A DNA stretch of 64,000 bases from Barthelona sp. PCE (Eukaryota > Metamonada: BaSk clade): assembly GCA_040285745.1 (NCBI GenBank), contig JAUFOR010000008.1:1178001-1242000 (forward strand), in the 5' to 3' direction. A program made the translations under genes and the position numbers. Under the pieces are notes generated by a model. The model was not told the DNA's origin and searched no databases. It saw only the letters and a program-made list of their open reading frames with translations. This document shows, piece after piece, positions 17,336-27,000 of the stretch. The number at the start of each line of letters is the position of its first letter. Position 1 is the stretch's first letter.

Positions 17336-19972
17336 ATGGGCAAAAAGTCAAAGATTGGCAAGCACCGTCTGGATAAGTACTACTTCATGGCCAAAGAACA
17401 GGGCTATAGAAGTCGTGCAGCTTTTAAGCTTTTGCAACTCAATAACAAGTACAATTTCCTTCAGAACTCCAGAGTCATTGTGGATCTATGTGCAGCTCCC
17501 GGTGGTTGGTCGCAAGTAGCTGCACAGTTCGCAGCAAAACCTTCCATGGTTGTTGCAGTCGATCTTGATAAGATTCAACCTATCAAGGGTGTTATTAGCA
17601 TGCAGCAGGATATCACAACCGAGGCCTGTCGTCGTGAGTTGAAGACAGTACTAAAAGGCGCACCAGTTGATGTTGTTCTTAACGATGGTGCACCTAACGT
17701 TGGTGCTTCATGGGAGAAGGATGCTATCATCCAGGCAGAGCTGTGTCTCGAAGCCTGTCGTTTCGCCGCAGATACACTTCGTCCTGGAGGTTGTTTTGTA
17801 ACAAAGATTTTTAGATCTTCACATTACAACTCATTACTGTGGGTATTTAACGCTCTTTTCGACCGAGTATCCCCCACAAAGCCCCCATCTTCTCGTTCCG
17901 AGTCAGCAGAAATTTTTGTTGTTTGTGAGGGCTACAAAGCACCTGATTCCATTGATCCTCGTTTTTTCAACGCTGCTGATGTATTTAAGGATACGCAGAC
18001 CCCAGAGGAAGTGGAACAGAAGGCAGTTCAAGCTCTACAAACATTTATCCGTTCAGGTAAACGTTCAGATAAGGCCAACAGAAAAGGTTATCTTCGTAAT
18101 GATGCACTATCTTTATTTCAGGATATCCCCGCAATAGAGCTCATCATAGAGCCGAAGCCACTTCAAGTTCTAGTTAAAGCACGTTCACTGACATTTAAAG
18201 ATGATATTTCAAAGCATCTCTTGTCATACGATGTGACGACGGAGGAAGTATTGGAATGTTGTAAGGACATCAAGGTCCTGAATAGGAAGGACTTTAGGTC
18301 ACTCCTGAAATGGAGGAAACACCTCCTTGTCTATCACCGTAATGACATAATGGACGTTGTCTCAAAGATGGATGCTCCTGAAGAGGAAGAGAAGGAATTT
18401 GGAGCTCCAGTTAAGAAGGAGATTGCAGATGTGCACAGTGATGATGACTTTCCCGAAGAAGAAGAAGAAGAACGCCGCGTTTTTACTGAAGAAGAATTGC
18501 TCGAGAAGTTGCTCCGTAAGAGAAAGAAGAAGCGTGCTGAGCGCCTGGCCAAGGAAGCAATGCGTCAGAAGCTGGGCCAACATCACCACCATGACATGGC
18601 AGCCGATATTGCCGAAACGCAACAGCAGGAATTGTTCTCAACCCGAACTGGTGCTCTCAATATGCTTAAGCGTGAACTACAGAACGAGGAGGACGACATT
18701 GTCGTGAGCGATGAAGAGTACGGCATGGAAGCCGAAGATCTCGACTACGATGATGTTTATCTTCGCGAGTTGGAGGCGCAGCTTGATGCAGGACACCAAC
18801 ACTATCTCGCACGCAACGAGATCCGAATTCAGAAGCAGCGCAAGGCCGATGAGGAGATGCTCCGTGTTCCCGAGGGAGGCATGATCGTGTCCGATTATGA
18901 AGAAGAGAGCGAAGAAGAGGAAGAGTTTGACAACCCCATCGAGAAGGCTGAGGCTATTCCCATTGATGCGAATGATTTCTTCAACAGATCAATTTTCAAC
19001 GAGGCATTTAATGAGAACGAAGATATTGATGATGTGATGGAGAACGAGTTGATGGCTGAGAGTGATGATGATGAAGGCCTCATATTGCAACGGAAGCGTG
19101 GTGCTGCCGGAGCAATGTTACGCATTAAGAAAGGCACAGAAAGTGATGAAGACTGGACAGATGATGAGACGAACCCTGTTCCTGAGATGCCTATGAAGGC
19201 GCAAACCGTTGCTTCATCCAGTCTTATGCAGAGCAAAGCCAAGAGCTTTGTCGATGAGAAGATGTGGCAGCCTGACAAGGAAGCTATTAACGAAGCTGAG
19301 TTTGACAGTGATGAAGAGAGCGAGGAGGAAGAGCAAGAGGAGGAGTTTGATGATTCCGATTACGACTCGGATGCCATCGCTGAACGTCTTGCATTGGGCC
19401 AGCACCTCCTGAGAAAGAAGAGCCGTCGTGAGCTGGAAGATTCTATGTTTAACCGTTTCGTGAACGACGACGATCCAGCAGATCTCCCTGAGTGGTTTGT
19501 ACAGGATGAAGCAAAGGCTCACAAGCCTATTATGCCTGTTACGAAGGCCCAGGTCGATGAAATCAAGCAGTTGATGAAAACTGTTGATGCCAGACCTATC
19601 AAGAAGGTGTTGGAAGCTAAGCATCGTAAGAAGTTGAAGATGGAACGTAAGATTCATCGTGCCCAAAAGAGAGCTGAGGTCATTTCAGCGGCTCAGGATC
19701 TTTCACAAGGTGAGAAATTACGTCAAATCACTCGTTTATTCCGTAATATCAAGGGTGAGAAGAGGGAAACTGTTTATGTTCCAACTACCAAATCAGAAAC
19801 TGTCAAGGATGGTGGTCGTATTCGTTCTAAACCAGGAAAGAAGGTTAAATTCGTAGATGCTCGTATGAAGAATGATGTTCGTGCTGCTTCACGCGAAAAG
19901 ACACAGCGATACGGTATCAGGAAGCGTAAGGCCATGAAGTCTCGTAGGAAATATGCTAGAAGAAGAAGATAA
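17336..19972 (+). CDS. SPB1: SPB1/FTSJ3-type 2'-O-ribose rRNA methyltransferase
   Basis: This SAM-dependent enzyme methylates a ribose of 25S/28S rRNA in pre-60S particles and is essential in yeast. Of 878 aa, the first ~200 form an FtsJ/RrmJ fold. The SAM loop is VDLCAAPGGW at 49-58, and the catalytic K-D-K-E set is visible as K38, D117 (NDGAPN), K157 (VTKIF) and a glutamate in SRSESAEIF. A DUF3381-like middle domain and a long acidic, low-complexity region follow. The lysine/arginine-rich SPB1 C-terminal domain ends in a very basic tail. It is slightly longer than yeast SPB1. It is preceded by a pyrimidine-rich leader and ends 47 bp from the convergent neighbour. Confidence 0.96.
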   Translation: MGKKSKIGKHRLDKYYFMAKEQGYRSRAAFKLLQLNNKYNFLQNSRVIVDLCAAPGGWSQVAAQFAAKPSMVVAVDLDKIQPIKGVISMQQDITTEACRRELKTVLKGAPVDVVLNDGAPNVGASWEKDAIIQAELCLEACRFAADTLRPGGCFVTKIFRSSHYNSLLWVFNALFDRVSPTKPPSSRSESAEIFVVCEGYKAPDSIDPRFFNAADVFKDTQTPEEVEQKAVQALQTFIRSGKRSDKANRKGYLRNDALSLFQDIPAIELIIEPKPLQVLVKARSLTFKDDISKHLLSYDVTTEEVLECCKDIKVLNRKDFRSLLKWRKHLLVYHRNDIMDVVSKMDAPEEEEKEFGAPVKKEIADVHSDDDFPEEEEEERRVFTEEELLEKLLRKRKKKRAERLAKEAMRQKLGQHHHHDMAADIAETQQQELFSTRTGALNMLKRELQNEEDDIVVSDEEYGMEAEDLDYDDVYLRELEAQLDAGHQHYLARNEIRIQKQRKADEEMLRVPEGGMIVSDYEEESEEEEEFDNPIEKAEAIPIDANDFFNRSIFNEAFNENEDIDDVMENELMAESDDDEGLILQRKRGAAGAMLRIKKGTESDEDWTDDETNPVPEMPMKAQTVASSSLMQSKAKSFVDEKMWQPDKEAINEAEFDSDEESEEEEQEEEFDDSDYDSDAIAERLALGQHLLRKKSRRELEDSMFNRFVNDDDPADLPEWFVQDEAKAHKPIMPVTKAQVDEIKQLMKTVDARPIKKVLEAKHRKKLKMERKIHRAQKRAEVISAAQDLSQGEKLRQITRLFRNIKGEKRETVYVPTTKSETVKDGGRIRSKPGKKVKFVDARMKNDVRAASREKTQRYGIRKRKAMKSRRKYARRRR

Positions 19973-20019
19973 CAACAATAAATACATTTTTTATTTTTTT
20001 TTTTTTATAGTGATAAAGC

Positions 20020-21291
20020 CTAACAGCTGTCAAAATCATGAATCAGCAAAGATAAACCAAATGCACCAAACATAACTTCCTTAAATTTGTCAAGCACAAC
20101 AGGATCCACTTCATCCTTATTCCACGAACACTCTGTAGATGTGTCAAAGATACCTGTTTCATCGTCAAAAACGGTGGTAAGCGTGAGCTCAACGGGTTTG
20201 TCTTCGACTGTGGTAACGATTGTGTCAGCAACAGTCCTGCGCGAGTTGGAGTAGTCAACAGACAGTTTTCTATCTAAAGTTACACCATCTCGCTCTCTGT
20301 TAATATTCTGTGTAACTGTTGCTGTGCCGGGCTCCCAATTTATACTATCTAAGTTGACAAACAAATTCAGAAACGCATCGCATCGTTCCCCTTCACTATC
20401 TGTGTCGGTTACATCCTCTTTGTCTTCATAGTGCTTCGGCCGGGGAGATGCTGCAATTTCCTCCTCAGTAGGCTTGTCATCAAGATACCAATCCTCCAAC
20501 TCTCGGTCAGCGTTATTCTCAATTACAGTTCCTACTCTTGGTGGTAATGAAGGACTAATAATAGTAAAAACCTCGTTCTCTGGTTTCTCCACGCGTTTTG
20601 CGCAGTCGTCGATATCACGCTCCATCAAGATTGTATCTTCATCAAGCTCAGGTGTTGAACATGGTTTGGCTTCTTCTGGTACCACCATTGGCACATTTTC
20701 AACACCAACAATCTCGCCTAGTTTGCGTTCGATGTCGTTTTCAAACTCTGGCATCTCAGGTTGAGGTAAATCACTGATTAGCTTCGTGGAATGTACCTTA
20801 ATATTATCTGCTGTGCGTGATGGTTTGAAGATTTTCTTCTTTGCCTTCTCCACCTTCTTCTTGATATTAATTGGTGGTGCTGTGGGGATGTCTGGGTATG
20901 GATTATACGATTCATGAACGTAATCATCAGGAGGATAAAAAGATGCGAAAGGATCAAAAGTTGGTTTACGTGTTCGTTGGCGCTTTCTAGCCATTCCTGC
21001 CTGGCTCTGTGCACGTTGTTGCCTCAGTTGCTCCAGTCTTTGAGCCTCAATCTTCCTTCTCTGAAGCTCCTTTTCATGCTGAATCTTACGACGTTCAGCT
21101 TCTGCTTCAATAGCCCTCTGTCTCTCCATTTCATAAGGATCATAGTACTGTTGGTCGTATTCAGGATAACCATAATAAGGATTGTGATCATATGGACTAT
21201 ATTGTCTGCGACTACGTGGTTGTTGCCTTCTTGAAGGCCTTCTTTGCTGTCTGCGGGGATTACTCCGCGGCATATAAGGGGGATAAAACAT
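20020..21291 (-). CDS. Low-complexity protein with basic Tyr/Arg/Gln N-terminus, unknown function
   Basis: This 423-aa protein is intrinsically disordered for most of its length. Residues 1-60 are an R/Q/Y/P-rich patch (repeated RR, SPYD, YYGYP, QYYDPYE), followed by a charged single helix (about 54-105, EAERRKIQHEKEL) and a basic stretch KKKVEKAKKKIFK. The C-terminal ~70 residues (VELTLTTVFDDETG and FKEVMFGAFG) look folded. RGG/Y-rich N-termini of this sort are common in RNA-binding or condensate proteins, but no RNA-binding domain is present. The ATG is clear. Confidence 0.65.
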   Translation of the reverse strand: MFYPPYMPRSNPRRQQRRPSRRQQPRSRRQYSPYDHNPYYGYPEYDQQYYDPYEMERQRAIEAEAERRKIQHEKELQRRKIEAQRLEQLRQQRAQSQAGMARKRQRTRKPTFDPFASFYPPDDYVHESYNPYPDIPTAPPINIKKKVEKAKKKIFKPSRTADNIKVHSTKLISDLPQPEMPEFENDIERKLGEIVGVENVPMVVPEEAKPCSTPELDEDTILMERDIDDCAKRVEKPENEVFTIISPSLPPRVGTVIENNADRELEDWYLDDKPTEEEIAASPRPKHYEDKEDVTDTDSEGERCDAFLNLFVNLDSINWEPGTATVTQNINRERDGVTLDRKLSVDYSNSRRTVADTIVTTVEDKPVELTLTTVFDDETGIFDTSTECSWNKDEVDPVVLDKFKEVMFGAFGLSLLIHDFDSC

Positions 21292-21590
21292 TTATACGGT
21301 TTGATAAGAGATGAATTTTGTAAAACAATTTTAAAGTGTGCTTATTCTTTTCTATCCCATTGTCAGACAGGTTTTAACCGTTTTGTGCCTGGTTAGCCAG
21401 GTAAAATAAGCAAGATAGAATAAACTATTATAGGCTCAAGGACCGAGGCTCAATAGGTTATAATATTTGAGTATCATGCAGGTTTTTAAGTGAAACGGGG
21501 AAACTCCGCACTATAACACGGTTCAAAACAGCGTTATTACAAACATTCCCTCTTTTTCGACATTTTTTAAGTGTCCGTATATTTTTGGTC

Positions 21591-22691
21591 ATGACGCTTT
21601 GCCGAGAATGCAAGGAACAGACAAAGGCACTTTTTGGATCTGAAAACATAATTGATGATGATATTTTTGAGCTTCTTGCTGTTTTAGAGGAAAGTAGCGA
21701 ATCTCAGGTGGAGCAGCTGCAACTATGTAATAATTGCATGGGCCTAATTCAGTCTGAGCTCACTAATAGCATTTCAGAGGTAAAAAATGAAATTGCAATG
21801 TATAACGATCGATCAAAGGCTCTAAACACCATGTTTGAGGAGTGCACCGAGTCCCTTTCTGACATGGAAAACGAGCTAAGCACCATGAAGGAGTCACAGT
21901 TCGAGAAAGAGTCGGAGTTTAACAGATTACGTCAACTTGAAGTCAATCACATTGTTCGTCATCAGAAGTTAAAGAAAGAAGCAGCAGCCTTGTTGGAACG
22001 TGAAGAAACGATGTGGAAGCAGTTTAGCGAGCTAGAAACAACTGGGTATCAATTGCAAGAGGACGTTTATGATATATCTCACCATAATCGTTTTTTGCAG
22101 GAGAAAATTGAGATATTAGGTTCCGTTGATGTGCTCCAAGATGCCTTTCACATTGATTTGATCGGTTATATTGGATCTATAAACGGCTTGCGACTTGGTC
22201 GACTAAGCAATGTTGATGTATCGTGGACAGAGTTGAATAGCGCATTTGGACAATGTGTTTTGTTACTATGGGCTGTTTCTGAATGTACACACTTTGTTTT
22301 TGCAAAATATCAATTGCATGTGTCAGGTAGTCGTAGTGGTATAGTTTTATCTGATTCTGGTAAACTTCTCCCTTTATTTTTAGCCAGTGAGGGGTTCATC
22401 AAGCCATTATTCTTCAAGAGGAACTTTTCTGATGCTATTGTTGGTTTAGCTGATTGTGTTAGACAACTGTGTGTTCATTTTTCAGAATATTATTTTCCTT
22501 CGCGACCAGAATCAGTTACTGATCCCATGCTTATAAACCCCCCTCATATCATCCTTAACGAGTACATAGATGGCCTCAGTCTGCGTTACACAAGTACCGC
22601 ATCCGAGGCATGGACGGGTGCACTGGCTAAATTATTAGAGAATATGGCATATCTTCAGAAAAGTTGTGTTATTTACAAACGACTCAAATGA
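21591..22691 (+). CDS. BECN1: Beclin 1 / ATG6 / VPS30, PI3-kinase complex subunit
   Basis: This subunit of the class III PI3-kinase (VPS34) complexes drives autophagy and endosomal sorting. The 366-aa protein has an N-terminal pair of CxxC motifs (CRECK at 4-8 and CNNCM near 47) as in VPS30. A central coiled coil follows (about 60-155), then the evolutionarily conserved membrane-binding domain with AFHIDLIGYIGSINGLRLGRL, a W-x-ELNSAFGQ segment equivalent to the INAAWGQ of animal Beclin, and PLFF-x-NFSDA. It is shorter than human Beclin (450) and lacks an obvious BH3-containing N-terminal extension. The start is ATG 21591, six bases after a TTG. Its stop lies inside the convergent gene, with a 19-bp coding overlap. 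Confidence 0.92.
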   Translation: MTLCRECKEQTKALFGSENIIDDDIFELLAVLEESSESQVEQLQLCNNCMGLIQSELTNSISEVKNEIAMYNDRSKALNTMFEECTESLSDMENELSTMKESQFEKESEFNRLRQLEVNHIVRHQKLKKEAAALLEREETMWKQFSELETTGYQLQEDVYDISHHNRFLQEKIEILGSVDVLQDAFHIDLIGYIGSINGLRLGRLSNVDVSWTELNSAFGQCVLLLWAVSECTHFVFAKYQLHVSGSRSGIVLSDSGKLLPLFLASEGFIKPLFFKRNFSDAIVGLADCVRQLCVHFSEYYFPSRPESVTDPMLINPPHIILNEYIDGLSLRYTSTASEAWTGALAKLLENMAYLQKSCVIYKRLK

Positions 22692-23854
22692 TACATTGCC
22701 AAATGATCAAAAGCACTCATACCCATTGAAAAATCATTAAAATACTCTAGAGCACCTAATGTTAAGTAAGAAACTATTCCTATCATCAAATACCCTATTG
22801 TAACTGAAACCATTGCACTTACAAAATCATATTTCAATGGTTCTATACCACCATTGGCATCATCAATCATTTCAATTGTGTCACCTTCAGAAAAATGTTC
22901 ATAATACATGCCCAATTGAGAACTACTGTCAAAGGGTCCATAAGAATATATATATGTTACATTTTCGTAACTTAAAAAACCTACATCTATTGTTAAATTA
23001 TTGATATGCATTGTTGTGAACCTGACCTCATAATCGTTATTGTGTCTGTGATGTCTGTAATGTACAGTGTGTAAGAAGTTTGCCATACCATGCGTTGTTG
23101 CATACAATACAACTAATATCATTGCAATAATAAAAAATGAAGATAAATACATTGATGCAACATTTGTTTTTGCTAAAAATGATTTTGCAGCTTTAACTTC
23201 TTTAACATGAGCTGATTTAACTCTATCTTTCCTCTTATTACGATCTACTTTGAGGAATTGATTAATGAAATCCTCCTGAAACTTACGCTTGTTCTTGTTG
23301 CATCCATTAAAATTGGAGTCCCAAACATCTGAATCACTCAGTTCACTAGTCACGACGTCAAGATCACTTATTGGAGGTGGATTTTTCGGTGACGGTAACG
23401 AATCTTGAGACAGTGAAGGTAGAAATCCACCACTTGATGCCATTGTCATTACCATAGAAGCGGATGCAATCTGTTTAAGCTTTCTTTTGTAACTTTTCTT
23501 CGAAAACTCTGATCTATCTGTACAATCTGTTTGAAGAATATCAAGAGACTCAGTATCTGAAAAATTAACTTCTTTAATAGTGCTTAAATCTATAGGCGGA
23601 GGAGTTAACACATGCGAGGGCCCACAATCTATGTCTGGATGCGAAAATGTTCCTGCAGATGTGGAAGCAGAAACAGATAGTGAAACATGTGATTCACTTG
23701 ACATGGTAGAATCTTCAAATGCCTCATAATGTTCTTCGAACGTAATACTCTCATCTGACATAATTTCAACATCTGAAATATCAAGCGAGTAGGCAGGAAG
23801 AGACTGAGCTTCTTCTATATCATCAAAAACATGCAAATTTCCTTTCTTGCTCAT
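22673..23854 (-). CDS. Two-pass membrane protein with long acidic/serine-rich cytosolic tail, unknown
   Basis: This 393-aa protein has an acidic, Ser/Thr-rich disordered N-terminus of about 200 residues containing several SP sites and a basic patch (NKRKDRVKSAHVKEVK) just before the first membrane helix. It has two hydrophobic helices (about 223-245 and 340-370). The loop between them carries N-x-S/T sites (NNLT, ENVT), suggesting that the loop is lumenal or extracellular and both ends cytosolic. No family was recognised. The first in-frame ATG is 23854. A 14-codon upstream stretch starts with TTG only. It overlaps the Beclin gene by 19 bp at the 3' end. Confidence 0.7.
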   Translation of the reverse strand: MSKKGNLHVFDDIEEAQSLPAYSLDISDVEIMSDESITFEEHYEAFEDSTMSSESHVSLSVSASTSAGTFSHPDIDCGPSHVLTPPPIDLSTIKEVNFSDTESLDILQTDCTDRSEFSKKSYKRKLKQIASASMVMTMASSGGFLPSLSQDSLPSPKNPPPISDLDVVTSELSDSDVWDSNFNGCNKNKRKFQEDFINQFLKVDRNKRKDRVKSAHVKEVKAAKSFLAKTNVASMYLSSFFIIAMILVVLYATTHGMANFLHTVHYRHHRHNNDYEVRFTTMHINNLTIDVGFLSYENVTYIYSYGPFDSSSQLGMYYEHFSEGDTIEMIDDANGGIEPLKYDFVSAMVSVTIGYLMIGIVSYLTLGALEYFNDFSMGMSAFDHLAMYHLSRL

Positions 23855-24059
23855 GTACCGCGAGTGTGAACGCTCATATACGCAACTATACCTCAAAAAA
23901 AGGGAAGAAAATTGGTTTACCAGAAAGAACGAAATATCTCACTGTGATATAACACTTTCATCTGGATTTTCGCATGTAAAGAACTCTAAAGCACACATTA
24001 GTTGGTAATTTTGGAGTAAACCGTTTTGAGAAGTTTTCAATTTATTTGTAAAGCACCAA

Positions 24060-27000
24060 CTATGGACTTTTCATCATTTCAGGTAGAGTAACCTCGTCGT
24101 TATGAATCGAAGGTGATGTATCTGGGCGATTTGCGTCTTGATTATCAATCTTATCAATTCTAGAATGGCGTCTCCGCATAAAAAGTGTAAAACCAACAAC
24201 AAGAACTACAATAAGGAGGAACAAGCCCAAACCAACATATTTCTCGAAGAAACTCTCCTTAGTAATCATAAGACGAACAACATTAATATCAACTGTACCC
24301 GCAGCCGATGATGCAGAACCATCACTTGCAGTGAAGACGATAGTTTGTAACCATGTATCGACTTCGTATGCACCCGAGTCCAATGCCTCATAAACAATAT
24401 TGGGGCTGGACAACTCAACTGGGTAAGAACGAATCTCTTCACCAATGACAAAATCTACGCTCATGTGATAGACACGACCAGTGTTTGGCCCTCTCTCGAG
24501 TACATATACCAGCGGATCGTTGTCAACATCAGTGGCATTAAGAGTGATACGTGTGCTACTCTTCACTGATACCAACGCCTCACCGTCATGCGCGACAGGT
24601 GCGTCATTGAGAGGAAGGATAGTAAACTTGAAGGAGATGGTCTCAGTTGACTGGTTCTCCTCGTGTATAATAAAGTCCATCGAGTCAATCTCAAAACCAT
24701 GTACATCTTTCGGCGCAAGGTACTTGATCTTACTTGATGGGTCCGAAATAATGTATGGGGCTGACTGAACCTCGTCCATCGCAGTGGTGTAAACCGTTCC
24801 CATGGGTAAACGCGTGATGGTCACCGATGGAGCTGTGTATTGTGTTTGAGCAAGAGCACGAACAAGCTGCAACTCACTTAACTTATCCTCCTCAAAGGTG
24901 GCAGATCGTTCAAAAACGAATTGGACGCCGATCTCGCACTCTGGATGGCACACGGTTGCCCCACTTCCCTTCAGAGGAACAATGGAATCAACATCACTGT
25001 CAATTGGTCTCATCAAGTATACAAGACCTTCGTCGAGTGTGACATCACGATCATGGCCGATCTTGCTCACACGAGGTGAAAGCTGCTTCTGCCACACACG
25101 AAATTCATAAATGTGACCATGCAGCGACATGACCCGTTGAGAAGAAGAGTCCAGCGTTGAGCCTATCATAAGAGATGTTAGAGGCAGTTTCACAGCAAAG
25201 GGTGCTTCGATGACCGGGTCACCGTCGACAAGAACTTGTGCCTTACCGTCAGCAACAACGAGACTGATCCAAACTGCCTCATCAAAATCAATAACGGACT
25301 CAGATAGCTCAACAACACACCCATCTTCCATATCATAGAAGGCTAAACCGACCCTTCCATCGCTAGTACCCTCGGAATTGACAAATACAGTGAATCCGTT
25401 CGTCGTTGATGCCAACTTACAGAATTTACCATAACTGAACAGCGCCATCGTACCATGCTTATCGTCCACGGACACTTTCAACGAGATTGTGTACGCTTCT
25501 GACCCAGGAGTTATTGGAACTGTGTGATAATGGTTGCTGTCACAACGTAGTGTGTACTCAACTGGTGGGGGGAGAATGGGCTCGATATCAACGATAACTG
25601 ATGCCTTAGTAACACATACGGGCGCATCAGCAAGCGCAATGAAAGCTGGCGAAGCGGTGGGGCCAACAACAGCGGTGTAGCCGTCACCAACCCTGATAAG
25701 ATCGTACGCTTCACACCCGACAATGAGGTATTTGTACTCCTCACTTGCAGTGATGGACAACACCGTATCACGGAACGTTGATACGGTGGTATCACTGATA
25801 GACTCGATCATTCCTGCCTTTATCTCAACACTTCCATCAAACACGCCACCGTGAGACACTGAGACTGTATGTACTCCCGAATGAGCAAAAACGACGGCAC
25901 ACTTGATGGTGTAGCAGTCGATGTACTCGGCCGTGGAATAAGAGCTGTTCATAGAGCATCTGTATGCGCGATCTACTGAAAATCCAGTGGTAGATTTAAT
26001 CGCAACAACTATGGTGCCAAGCGTGGTCATGGTCGGAGATGCAGTGAGCTCAGTTTCTCCGCTTGATGCTGCAACCACATTGATGGGTAGAGCAACCTGC
26101 AAAGACTCGTTGCGACCATCCGTCACGATAACGTCAACAACACCCACCATTTCACCGCACGAGACGGTTTCATGGATACATAGACTGAACGAGAGGAAAT
26201 CGGTGATATCAAGAGTGCCAATACTGGGTTTAGCTGAGAAGATACCCACCCTGTCGCCGTCACCATCAGTAGCATCGACTGTCACATCGACACACTCACC
26301 AATGGTTGCGATTATTGTCGTCGGATTGATAACAGGTGGCATGTTACGAATGGCAATGACGGTGGCTGCATCTTCACTGTGCTCATTGTTCACAACAATG
26401 CGGTACTTGAACTCTGTGTCTGTGTCTTCAGTTCCGCTGGGTGAGCGGTATAACACGCAACAGCCTGGAAGTGTTACGGGAACAGCGTTGATGGGATTCC
26501 CATCATCAACAAGACTTCCGACCTCTGGGAGCGAGAGAATAACAAGACGACCATCCTGTGAGACGCACTCGTCGTGGCAAATAGTTGTATTGGTGTTTTT
26601 CTGCACGGTGACAGACGTATCAGATGAAGTCGGCTTAAATTCCGCAAGGAATACAAGCTTTGTGTACTCAAACACATCGCATCCATCGAAAGAAACCGTA
26701 AACGGATGATAACCCATGTCAAGAGGGGGAGAAACGAAAGCTAACTCGCTTGATGAATGAACAACTCCATCAACCGAAACATCCCCAATCTTAATGCAAG
26801 GTGTATCCTCGGGATACCCTGTTCCGCGAACGGTCACAGATGTGCCACCAACGGTAAGACCCTCAGCAGGTATCATCTGCTCACTGCGGAAAATACTGAA
26901 CGCGCCAGGAACACCGTACGAAATACTCTCCTCACCGTCAGAAACTTCGACACTGATGTAGTATGTGCCCGGGACAACCCCCTCGGGTGATGCACATGAT

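Noticed and set aside
25987-26709. 240-codon plus-strand ORF opposite the IPT receptor
   Set aside because: It is a shadow of the strong minus-strand gene. It has a low-complexity Ser/Thr-rich sequence with no recognisable domain and no support outside the real gene.
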